11,432 nt of DNA from Bacillota bacterium (GTDB taxonomy: Bacteria; Bacillota; Clostridia; Oscillospirales; Acutalibacteraceae), in assembly GCA_030705695.1 (NCBI GenBank), contig JAUZPX010000059.1, positions 1 through 11,432 of the forward strand, read 5' to 3'. Each line of letters begins with the position of its first letter. The first letter of the stretch is position 1. The position numbers were made by a program, and so were the translations under genes. The notes beneath the pieces were generated by a model. The model had not been told where the DNA came from and made no database searches. It was given only the letters and a program-made list of their open reading frames with translations. Shown in pieces: positions 1-5,339 of the stretch.

Positions 1-1407
1 ATTATCACAACTGAACAAACCTTAGATTTAACCACTCACTTTGAAAATAATAATGCAACAAAATATAAGGAATATCCAAGTAACAACACTCTATACTCAT
101 ATGACAGCAGCAAAAACAGCACAAAGCACAAAAATGTAATGACTCAGGATTATCTTGATTATATTGGAAAACTTAAAGCAACATTACCGGGAGCTGCAAA
201 CGATATTACTTATACGTACGGAGCATCTATCAATCTTTTAGCAAAGGGTCAGGATACTGTCGTAAAATTCCCAACAACTGCAAACCAATATGGAATTGAA
301 AAATATTGGCAGGAACTTCCTGATAATAACGACTTTATTTTATCGCAATATGATTTAATTGGCAGCGGTAGCAGAATGCCTAAATCAAAAAGCGAAGTGG
401 TTTTGGTTGTTGATAAATACAATCGTATTGACAAGGACTTTTTTGAAGAGCTCGGAATTACAGATAATAAAGATAATTATAAGCTAACAGACTATGTTGG
501 CAAATCTATATTAAAGGTAATACCAAACAACAATTACTATACAAAAAATGGTAATTTGTTTACAGCGGCTGCACCTAATCAATATGATAAGCTATATAAC
601 AGCGATAACGGAACAAAACTTACTATTGTCGGAATACTTCGCCCTAAAAAAGATACACCGGATAATTATTTATCGACAGGTATAGCCTACCCGACAGCAC
701 TTACATCATCGGTTGTAAACGATGCTAAAAACAGTGATATTGCAAAAGCACAAGCAAGCTTAGACAAAAATGTATTGCTTGGAACACCGTTTGTGGACAG
801 CAAAGCAAAGGATGCCGCACTTATGATGTTCGGAGCAGATACAACACCAATCAGTATAAGTATTTATCCGAAAGATTATGAAAGTAAAGATAAAATTAAA
901 AGTTATCTTGATAAATACAACGACGGCAAGTCAAACGACAAGCAACTTGTTTATTCTGATTTAGCTGAAACCATTACTTCCCTGACTGGAACACTTCTAA
1001 ATACAGTAACTTATGTTCTTGTAGGCTTTGCTGCAATCTCGCTTCTTGTTTCAACAATTATGATTGCAATAATTACTTATGTATCGGTAATTGAACGAAC
1101 AAAAGAAATCGGAATTCTGCGAAGCGTCGGTGCACGAAAGAAAGATATTTCGCGTGTTTTCAATGCCGAAACTCTTATTATTGGATTTGCAGCAGGAGTA
1201 TTTGGAGTAGGCCTTTCATATCTCATATCGTTACCGATCAATGCTATTATTTCAAATCTAGTAAACATTAACGGTATTGCCAATTTGAATCCGCTTCATG
1301 CGCTGGCATTAATCCTTGGAAGCATGCTTCTTACCTTAATTGCAGGATTTATTCCGTCAAGAATGGCAGCAAAGAAAGACCCTGTTATTGCGCTGAGAAC
1401 AGAATAA
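1..1407 (+). CDS. ABC transporter permease, MacB/FtsX type (3' part, start outside window)
   Basis: The frame is open from base 1, so this is the C-terminal 468 residues of a longer protein. It is likely the membrane subunit of an exporter or lipoprotein-type ABC system, or the permease half of a fused ATPase-permease as seen in clostridia. Residues ~1-330 are a hydrophilic, Asn/Lys/Asp/Tyr-rich stretch consistent with the large extracytoplasmic domain. Three hydrophobic segments follow, at ~333-362, ~391-415 and ~432-455. The FtsX signature lies just after the first: ERTKEIGILRSVGARKKDI, the cytoplasmic loop that contacts the ATPase. The end, IPSRMAAKKDPVIALRTE, is typical of the family. The substrate cannot be read from the sequence. 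It is followed directly by a terminator, so it is the last gene of its unit. The family call is firm; fusion to an ATPase is a guess because the 5' part is missing. Confidence 0.9.
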   Translation: MITTEQTLDLTTHFENNNATKYKEYPSNNTLYSYDSSKNSTKHKNVMTQDYLDYIGKLKATLPGAANDITYTYGASINLLAKGQDTVVKFPTTANQYGIEKYWQELPDNNDFILSQYDLIGSGSRMPKSKSEVVLVVDKYNRIDKDFFEELGITDNKDNYKLTDYVGKSILKVIPNNNYYTKNGNLFTAAAPNQYDKLYNSDNGTKLTIVGILRPKKDTPDNYLSTGIAYPTALTSSVVNDAKNSDIAKAQASLDKNVLLGTPFVDSKAKDAALMMFGADTTPISISIYPKDYESKDKIKSYLDKYNDGKSNDKQLVYSDLAETITSLTGTLLNTVTYVLVGFAAISLLVSTIMIAIITYVSVIERTKEIGILRSVGARKKDISRVFNAETLIIGFAAGVFGVGLSYLISLPINAIISNLVNINGIANLNPLHALALILGSMLLTLIAGFIPSRMAAKKDPVIALRTE

Positions 1408-1446
1408 TATTTTTATATTAGTAGAATAAATAATAATCATATTTTA

Positions 1447-1480
1447 AACGCTCTGACTTTTCAGTCAGAGCGTTCTTTTA
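1447..1480 (+). terminator. Rho-independent terminator after the ABC permease
   Basis: The perfect 11-bp stem AACGCTCTGAC / GTCAGAGCGTT (1447-1457 with 1464-1474) has a 6-nt loop and is followed by CTTTTA. It starts 40 bases after the permease stop and lies between convergent genes, so it could also stop minus-strand transcription coming from the gene at 1528-2412, although the T-tract on that side is weaker. Confidence 0.85.
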
Positions 1481-1527
1481 TAAAACTTTTATTAACATGT
1501 GATAAAACAATAAATCAAAATAAATAA

Positions 1528-2412
1528 TTAAGTATCATATTCATATTCAAAAGAAGCAGAATCGGTTATAAATTCGAATATCTTTTCCCCATTTTCTTCA
1601 AGCTGATAATAAGCAGTGCACGAAAGGCTTTCACGAATTGTTCGTTTCATATTTCCGCAAACAGGAGCATAAAGAAGCTTGTCCTGCTTTTTAATAAGCT
1701 TTGACGTAAATGTTAGTCGTCCTTGCTTAACGACTAACATTCCATTTCCTATTTCTATTGCTCTTGCGCCCAAATATGTGGCAATTCTGTATGACTTTCC
1801 ATGCCAGAGTATCTCGCCAATTATACCTGTAAATTCAATTGCTCCTATTGGTATTTCAGCAACGGACAACATAATACTGTTTTGAGTCTTATAAAAAAAG
1901 TTACACTGTGTCCATGCATATGATTTCGGGAATGACCTGCCTCTGTCTCCTTCAATATAACCGACATCATTTTTAAATAGATATTTTTCATCGTTAATAT
2001 ATAAGTATCCATTCACTTTATGCGTCATACTGAATATGCTGTGCCGACACTCCATAAATGGTATATATTTAAACGGACCCATAATATCGTAGGAAAGTGG
2101 TGTCAAATCCTCGAATTTCAGCACACCATTCGCTGATATTATTTCTGTTTGAATGTTTAAACTTATCCCTTTTTCGCTGAATATATTTTCTCCGATTTTA
2201 GCTTTTGGTCTGTTTCCGATGCATTTAAAATGATCATACGGAAACAAAATGCTCCAGGAGCTGTTTTTAGTAATAATCTGAATTGAACATGATTTTTGAG
2301 AATCCCCATCTATATGCATAGCAGGTATCAGGGCAGCTGTTTGGTGTTCATTCTGTATTTTAAAATACCATCCCTTAAAATACTTGTTCAAAACATTTAT
2401 CTCCCAAATCAT
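1528..2412 (-). CDS. Tocopherol-cyclase-like family protein (lipocalin-like fold)
   Basis: The 294-aa protein carries hallmarks of the tocopherol cyclase-like family: an N-terminal YFKGWYFKIQ motif (residues ~11-20) and a central GYIEGDRGRSFPKSYAWTQCN-type stretch (~151-171), where plant and cyanobacterial members have Y-I-E-x-D-x-G-R-S-F-P. The family is built on a lipocalin-like beta barrel. In firmicutes, which do not make tocopherol, its substrate is unknown, so cyclase activity should not be assumed. No signal peptide or membrane segment is visible. Start choice is open: the ATG at 2412 has no ribosome binding site, whereas GGGAG (about 2400-2405) sits 9 nt before an in-frame TTG at 2391, which would give 287 aa starting just ahead of the KGWYFK motif. 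It lies downstream of, and in the same direction as, the DUF6512-like gene with a ~110-bp gap, and converges on the ABC permease. Confidence 0.8.
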   Translation of the reverse strand: MIWEINVLNKYFKGWYFKIQNEHQTAALIPAMHIDGDSQKSCSIQIITKNSSWSILFPYDHFKCIGNRPKAKIGENIFSEKGISLNIQTEIISANGVLKFEDLTPLSYDIMGPFKYIPFMECRHSIFSMTHKVNGYLYINDEKYLFKNDVGYIEGDRGRSFPKSYAWTQCNFFYKTQNSIMLSVAEIPIGAIEFTGIIGEILWHGKSYRIATYLGARAIEIGNGMLVVKQGRLTFTSKLIKKQDKLLYAPVCGNMKRTIRESLSCTAYYQLEENGEKIFEFITDSASFEYEYDT

Positions 2413-2520
2413 TTTAAAATTTAATATTAATTTTTAATTCTTTTCGCTTTACGGCAGTTAGATTAGACTATTGCTTTTACTATACCTTTCCCAATATTAA
2501 TTAAAAAATACAAAATTTTC

Positions 2521-3069
2521 CTAAATACCATATGTTCCTGTTGTTTTATCAAAGAATATCGGAAGATGCGGAGGGTTAAATGTAAAAACAATGAAAGCAA
2601 CAAAAATTATAGATATAATCAAAATTGAAATTATAACTTTAAGATTACTTGGTTTCACATATTGATAAATATGAAAAGCAAGCTTTAATGCTATAAAATA
2701 GCAAACAAATACCAGTAATATATCAATTATAACAGATTCTACACCAAACGCTTCAGTATAAGAATAAAACAAAAATATTACCATTAAAGGTGCCGTAACA
2801 ACTGAAACAGCAGTTGAAATAATCCATTTTTGTATGTCTATATCACAGCTTTTCTTTTGAATAAAATATATTATTATCCACCAAAGAAGGTTTGGGAAAA
2901 ACATGAACTTTAAATGTTCCCAAACGCTTTCATTAATCGGATTAAAAATACCAACAATTACTGAATTTCCGCTTAAATCATAAGCAAAATGAGATAAACT
3001 CGCAAATATACCTAAAATAACTGTATTAATTATTACGAATAACGTTCCGTATTTGCATTGTTGTTTCAA
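2521..3069 (-). CDS. DUF6512-like membrane protein
   Basis: This 182-aa integral membrane protein of unknown function has about five or six hydrophobic segments (residues ~8-27, ~56-70, ~84-104, ~111-132 and ~143-163). Motifs that I associate with the clostridial DUF6512 family are visible: SHFAYDLSG near residue 26, FNPINESVWEHLKFMFFP around 42-59, and a C-terminal FNPPHLPIFFDKTTGTYGI. The H-x-x-Y and N-E-S-x-W-E-H residues are polar groups set among membrane segments and could form an active or metal-binding site, but no reaction is established. The start is TTG at 3069: AGGTGAT lies 7 nt upstream of it, and the ATG just further upstream runs straight into TGA. The family name comes from recall of these motifs and was not checked by search. 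Confidence 0.75.
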   Translation of the reverse strand: MKQQCKYGTLFVIINTVILGIFASLSHFAYDLSGNSVIVGIFNPINESVWEHLKFMFFPNLLWWIIIYFIQKKSCDIDIQKWIISTAVSVVTAPLMVIFLFYSYTEAFGVESVIIDILLVFVCYFIALKLAFHIYQYVKPSNLKVIISILIISIIFVAFIVFTFNPPHLPIFFDKTTGTYGI

Positions 3070-3094
3070 AATTAATCACCTACACATTTTTGAT

Positions 3095-3123
3095 AAAATA
3101 TATGATCTAATAATTTATTTCAA
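3095..3123 (-). promoter_or_regulatory. Probable promoter of the DUF6512-like gene
   Basis: On the minus strand TTGAAA (3118-3123) and TATTTT (3095-3100) are separated by 17 bp, about 30 bp upstream of the AGGTGAT ribosome binding site. The region is very AT-rich, so chance matches are likely. Confidence 0.4.
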
Positions 3124-3172
3124 CACAATAAAATCATTTTAAAGATCTTTTATAACAATTAATTAAAATAAT

Positions 3173-3220
3173 AAAAGTGCCAAAACCGCTTTAATATGCG
3201 ATTATTAGCACTTTTTATTT
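3173..3220. terminator. Hairpin terminator, degraded relative of the tRNA-Leu terminator
   Basis: AAAAGTGC (3173-3180) pairs with GCACTTTT (3208-3215), with an inner CGC/GCG pairing. T-rich tails occur on both strands: TTTTTATTT on plus, and TTTTATTATTTT on minus after the reverse-complement hairpin. Its right arm and flank (3205-3225) are identical to the arm and flank of the terminator next to tRNA-Leu at 4302-4322. It can end minus-strand transcription from the remnant island. Confidence 0.6.
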
Positions 3221-3225
3221 GGTGC
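3205..3225. repeat. 21-bp direct repeat, distal copy (possible att site)
   Basis: The 21 bases are identical to 4302-4322. In tRNA orientation the repeat reads GCACCA (the last six bases of tRNA-Leu including encoded CCA), then AAATAAAAAGTGCTAA, the start of the tRNA terminator. Identity stops at both ends. This copy has no tRNA body attached, which is what an attachment-site duplication at a tRNA 3' end would leave. Confidence 0.6.
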
Positions 3226-3264
3226 AACGAAGCCATCTAAATCCGAACTTAAAATACTCTTCGG

Positions 3265-3396
3265 CTAGTTCTGTGAGCTTTCAAATAAATTTTGCAAAAC
3301 ATCCCCATACTTGCCGAAAAAAACCGTTTCCTGCTCTGGCAATACTAAATCAGGCAAATAGTAATCGCTCTACTTTGTGTAATTGATATTGCTCAT
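3265..3396 (-). pseudogene. tnpV: tnpV remnant (transposon-encoded protein TnpV, N-terminal fragment)
   Basis: From the ATG at 3396 the frame reads MSNINYTK, then an in-frame TAG at codon 9 (3370-3372), then SDYYLPDLVLPEQETVFFGKYG and on to a second TAG at 3265-3267. The N-terminal pattern INYTK-x-(G/S)DYY-(I/L)-PDL-x-LPEQ ... GKYG is the one seen in TnpV proteins of Tn4451-type and related clostridial elements, usually about 110-120 aa. Here only ~43 codons remain, and the C-terminal part is not recognisable after the second stop. The ATG overlaps the stop of the 98-aa gene as ATGA, so the original operon order is preserved. TnpV's own role in transposition is not well defined. The call rests on recalled motif similarity. 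Confidence 0.65.
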
Positions 3397-3689
3397 ACCA
3401 AAACCCCCAGCATTTTAAGCAACTTCACACAGTCAAGATAGCCTTGTTTATACAGCTCCTGCTGCATGATCGCGGTAGAGGTAAATTCATGTTCCAAGAA
3501 CTCCTGAAAATCCAAACAATCTCCGGCACAGATTGTGATTCCTCTTTCACTGTGAATAATCGGGTCGATGTTTTCCATTAGTTCTTCGCTTTTTTCCATA
3601 GCTAATGCGTACTCACTGTTTGTTTTTCTTAAATTTTGAGCGATTTCGTCAATTCTGAAGTTTAAATAATCAGATACATATAAACTCAT
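3393..3689 (-). CDS. Conserved hypothetical protein of TnpV-type mobile elements (98 aa)
   Basis: The start is the ATG at 3689, preceded by AAAGGAT with 8 nt spacing. The frame is open further upstream to 3857, but the extra 56 codons cover the RHH gene's end in another frame and have no support. The protein begins MSLYVSDYLNFRIDEIAQNLR, has a Glu-rich helical middle, a short segment with two Cys (ICAGDC, ~70-76), and ends LYKQGYLDCVKLLKMLGVLV. It is probably all-helical and cytosolic, with no signal peptide or membrane segment. I recognise it as a protein type that often sits between an RHH gene and tnpV in gut clostridia, but I cannot assign a function or a certain domain number. It shares the RHH promoter (gap ~145 bp) and overlaps the tnpV remnant by four bases (ATGA). 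It still looks intact while tnpV is dead. Confidence 0.65.
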   Translation of the reverse strand: MSLYVSDYLNFRIDEIAQNLRKTNSEYALAMEKSEELMENIDPIIHSERGITICAGDCLDFQEFLEHEFTSTAIMQQELYKQGYLDCVKLLKMLGVLV

Positions 3690-3834
3690 AATATTAATCC
3701 TTTCATTATTGTTTTCCAACAATGCCTTGAAAGAAATTGCAGCGCATGTTATAATATTTACGCTGTAACTGTCTTTTGGCGGTTGTCGGCAGTGGAAGTG
3801 GCGTGTATCTTTACTGAGAGGGCGCCGCTTCCTT
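3690..3834 (-). other. Long leader between the RHH gene and the 98-aa gene, with a GC-rich hairpin
   Basis: This 145-bp stretch is visibly richer in GC than its surroundings. GGAAGTGGCG (3794-3803) and CGCCGCTTCC (3823-3832) form a 10-bp stem around a 19-nt loop. One position is a G-U pair on the plus strand and a mismatch on the minus strand. No coding frame with a start and ribosome binding site fits it. It may be a conserved non-coding segment of the element, such as an RNA, a recombination site or a nicking site, or simply an old remnant. Confidence 0.35.
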
Positions 3835-4011
3835 CTATTTGTTATCAAGGTTGTCATATACTGTGTCTATCCCTTTACGTATTACATCAGAGCGATTTAT
3901 GTTTAGTTTTTCACTGCACTTATTTAGTTTTTCAACCGTTTTTTCATCTGCTCTGATTTTAATAATTGTATTTTTAGGATTATCAGTAGGACGCCCCATT
4001 TTTTTACCCAA
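3835..4011 (-). CDS. Ribbon-helix-helix (CopG/Arc-like) DNA-binding protein, 58 aa
   Basis: A short gene with a clear family pattern: MGRPTDNPKNTIIKIRADEKTVEKLNKC, then a helix ending NRSDVIRKGIDTVYDNL. This is the M-G-R-P-T-D-N-P-K RHH protein widespread in clostridial mobile elements. Predicted layout: beta strand at ~15-21 (TIIKIRA, the DNA-contacting ribbon), helix 1 ~24-36, helix 2 ~40-55 with the NRS(D/E)VIRKGI turn. RHH proteins bind DNA as dimers at paired half sites. I place the start at TTG 4011, because AGGTGA (4018-4023) is 6-7 nt upstream of it; the ATG at 3999 would be about 18 nt away and would give 54 aa. It is the first gene after the promoter/palindrome at 4025-4071, which makes it the likely autoregulator of the island. 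It appears intact. Confidence 0.85.
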   Translation of the reverse strand: MGKKMGRPTDNPKNTIIKIRADEKTVEKLNKCSEKLNINRSDVIRKGIDTVYDNLDNK

Positions 4012-4024
4012 TAACCATCACCTC

Positions 4025-4071
4025 ACTTTTGGGCACACATATATCTTAACTTCTGTGCGCCCAAAAGTCAA
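4025..4071 (-). promoter_or_regulatory. Promoter with overlapping palindromic operator of the RHH gene
   Basis: On the minus strand TTGACT (4066-4071), a 17-bp spacer and TAAGAT (4043-4048) make a good vegetative promoter, with a start near 4036. ACTTTTGGGCACACA (4025-4039) and TGTGCGCCCAAAAGT (4054-4068) are inverted repeats of 15 bp with one mismatch and a 14-bp gap. One arm covers the -35/spacer and the other covers the transcription start, the geometry expected for an operator bound by a dimeric autorepressor. The RHH protein encoded 14 bp further on is the obvious candidate. Such an inverted repeat could also fold at the RNA 5' end only in part, since transcription starts inside it. Confidence 0.75.
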
Positions 4072-4081
4072 TAGTTTTCTT

Positions 4082-4134
4082 GAAAATATTTTCAGCCCAT
4101 GATTACAAAATTCGCTTTCTGTAATCACAGGCTG
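4082..4134. other. Palindrome and hairpin upstream of the RHH promoter
   Basis: GAAAATATTTTC (4082-4093) is a perfect 12-bp palindrome. Next to it CAGCC (4093-4097) plus TGATTACA (4100-4107) pair with TGTAATCA (4120-4127) plus GGCTG (4130-4134) around a 12-nt loop, followed by TTCTCTTAAT on plus. It may be a decayed terminator or a further regulatory site. The remainder, 4135-4267, shows no gene or clear signal. Confidence 0.4.
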
Positions 4135-4267
4135 TTCTCTTAATATAATTCATGTGTCAAATTAATGCCATTATTGAACCAAACTCATACTGCGCTAAAA
4201 GCCGCCCTTTGCCTTTTATTACGCAATCAACATAAATATACACCTTTTATAGCTATCATAAAAAAGC

Positions 4268-4313
4268 AAAAAGTGCTAAATATCGGCTTTTATAAGCCAA
4301 TTTAGCACTTTTT
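4268..4313 (-). terminator. Terminator of tRNA-Leu
   Basis: AAAAAGTGCTAAAT (4268-4281) pairs perfectly with ATTTAGCACTTTTT (4300-4313), extended by GGCTT/AAGCC (4285-4289 with 4294-4298). Downstream on the minus strand the RNA continues TTTTTGCTTTTTT. It begins three bases after the encoded CCA of the tRNA. Confidence 0.85.
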
Positions 4314-4322
4314 ATTTGGTGC
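4302..4322. repeat. 21-bp direct repeat, tRNA-proximal copy (possible att site)
   Basis: Identical to 3205-3225. It spans the last six bases of tRNA-Leu (GCACCA on minus) and the first bases of its terminator. Identity does not extend into the tRNA acceptor stem beyond GC, so the repeat is short for a tRNA att site but its placement fits. Confidence 0.6.
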
Positions 4323-4400
4323 GGGTGACAGGACTTGAACCTGCACGGTGTTGCCACTAGAACCTAAATCTAGCGCGTCTGCCAATTCCGCCACACCCGC
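4317..4400 (-). tRNA. tRNA-Leu (anticodon UAG)
   Basis: The 84-base gene folds as a class II tRNA. The acceptor stem is GCGGGTG (5' end at 4400) with CACCCGC, discriminator A, and encoded CCA at 4317-4319. The D-arm includes TTGGCAGACGCG. The anticodon stem CTAGA/TCTAG holds a seven-base loop TTTAGGT, giving anticodon TAG, which reads CUA and other CUN codons. The long variable arm (TGGCAACACCG) is characteristic of Leu. The T-loop is GTTCAAGTC. Own promoter at 4415-4444 and own terminator at 4268-4313. Its 3' end is duplicated about 1.1 kb downstream. Confidence 0.97.
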
Positions 4401-4414
4401 ATTCAACGATGAAT

Positions 4415-4444
4415 ATTATACAATAAGCAGGCTATTGCTTGCAA
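4415..4444 (-). promoter_or_regulatory. Promoter of tRNA-Leu
   Basis: On the minus strand TTGCAA (4439-4444), an 18-bp spacer and a perfect TATAAT (4415-4420) place the transcription start about 7-8 bases before the tRNA 5' end at 4400. Confidence 0.7.
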
Positions 4445-4472
4445 GTATTTTTTATAATAAATTTTAATTTTA

Positions 4473-4501
4473 TTGAAAAAATATAGTTTTAATTGTAAAA
4501 T
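4473..4501 (+). promoter_or_regulatory. Promoter of the YdcF-like pair
   Basis: TTGAAA (4473-4478) and TAAAAT (4496-4501) are 17 bp apart, giving a start near 4508 and a leader of about 22 bases that includes GGTGAA before the ATG at 4530. It lies back to back with the tRNA promoter. Confidence 0.6.
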
Positions 4502-4529
4502 AAACTAAAATAAAAGAATTGGTGAAATT

Positions 4530-5321
4530 ATGAAAAAAAATAGAATTATTATTAATTTTCTTCGGGTTGTATTTTTCTGCTTAACAGGAGCTTTGCTTGC
4601 CCTGTATATATATCCGTTTTCGATAAATTATGGCGGACTGGCAAATTTAATTGGAATTGCAATTTGTCTTGCAATAATGACGCTTATTGCTTTTTGGAGC
4701 AAATGCAAAAGACTTTATCTTAATATACGTAAAAATAAGAAAGGAGAAATATTTGAAAATATTATTGCCGTGATTCTTTGTATTTTAATACTTTGGGGAA
4801 TTATTGGTACAGGGCTTATGATTTACGGAGCGAATGTCAAACCTGCCGAAAATGCTACTGCAATTGTTCTCGGGTTTAAAGTAGACGCATCACACCCAAG
4901 TCAAATGCTTAAAGAGCGGCTTGATACTGCTGTTGATTATCTAAACTCAAATCCTAATTCAAAATGCGTTGTGTCAGGAGGACTTGATAGCGACAATGCA
5001 ATTACAGAAGCACAATGCATGTATGATTATTTAATTGCTCATCGTATTTCAAGTGAGCGGCTTTATATTGAAAATCAAGCAACAAATACTGATGAAAATA
5101 TAATTTTTTCTTATAACATTATTAAAAATTGTGGTCTAAATAAAAATGTTGCTATTATTTCAGACGGATTTCATGAATTTCGCGCCTTATATATTGCTAA
5201 ACGCATTGATATTCAAAGCGCTGGAGCTGTTTCATCCAAGACTCCTCTGAAATTTTTGCCTGAGTTCCATATTCGTGAGCTTCTTGCGATAGTAAATGAA
5301 GTTTTTACAAATATCAAATAA
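4530..5321 (+). CDS. YdcF/SanA-like (DUF218) membrane protein, copy 1
   Basis: The 263-aa protein has three N-terminal membrane segments (~7-30, ~37-56, ~77-99) and a C-terminal DUF218 domain. Family landmarks are VLGF (113-116, usually VLGC/VLGA), KVDASHPS, VVSGG (147-151), TEAQCM (159-164), NTDEN (186-190) and SDGFHEFRA (211-219). The domain has an alpha/beta fold; in E. coli, YdcF is known to bind S-adenosylmethionine and SanA affects envelope permeability, but the reaction is unsettled. In this copy the usual GGQG-x-x-E after VSG is replaced by GGLDSDN, while the NTxEN motif is intact, the reverse of its neighbour. The start is ATG at 4530 with GGTGA 5 nt upstream. It is the first gene of a two-gene operon, with an 18-bp gap before copy 2. 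The DUF218 domain probably faces outward, near the cell surface. Confidence 0.88.
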   Translation: MKKNRIIINFLRVVFFCLTGALLALYIYPFSINYGGLANLIGIAICLAIMTLIAFWSKCKRLYLNIRKNKKGEIFENIIAVILCILILWGIIGTGLMIYGANVKPAENATAIVLGFKVDASHPSQMLKERLDTAVDYLNSNPNSKCVVSGGLDSDNAITEAQCMYDYLIAHRISSERLYIENQATNTDENIIFSYNIIKNCGLNKNVAIISDGFHEFRALYIAKRIDIQSAGAVSSKTPLKFLPEFHIRELLAIVNEVFTNIK

Positions 5322-5339
5322 AATAAAGTTGGTGGAAAT

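Larger units (their letters stand above)
3205..4322 (-). mobile_element. Putative remnant of an integrated element at tRNA-Leu
   Basis: About 1.1 kb lies between two identical 21-bp direct repeats, the right one overlapping the 3' end of tRNA-Leu. Reading on the minus strand from the tRNA, the segment holds a promoter with palindromic operator, a 58-aa RHH protein, a 98-aa protein of a type I associate with clostridial TnpV-bearing elements, and a broken tnpV. No recombinase, relaxase or cargo is present, so if this is an element it is a decayed leftover or was internally deleted. The alternative is that the repeat only reflects a terminator type reused behind several tRNAs, with these genes arriving by another route. 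Confidence 0.45.

Noticed and set aside
3226..3264. Continuation of TnpV in another frame (L-A-E-E-Y-F-K-F-G-F-R)
   Set aside because: The frame is open to the repeat but does not match the TnpV C-terminus as I know it, so I could not support a simple frameshift reading.
3690..3857. N-terminal extension of the 98-aa gene giving 154 aa
   Set aside because: The extension overlaps the end of the RHH gene in another frame, has basic low-quality sequence and no ribosome binding site; AAAGGAT directly precedes the ATG at 3689.
3839..4102. Plus-strand open frame of 87 codons
   Set aside because: It is the antisense shadow of the RHH gene and its promoter; the minus strand has a clear family match and ribosome binding site, while this frame has neither.
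4453..4458. Perfect TATAAT upstream of the YdcF-like pair as the main promoter
   Set aside because: No -35-like hexamer occurs at 15-19 bp; the TTGAAA-17-TAAAAT pair at 4473-4501 fits better.
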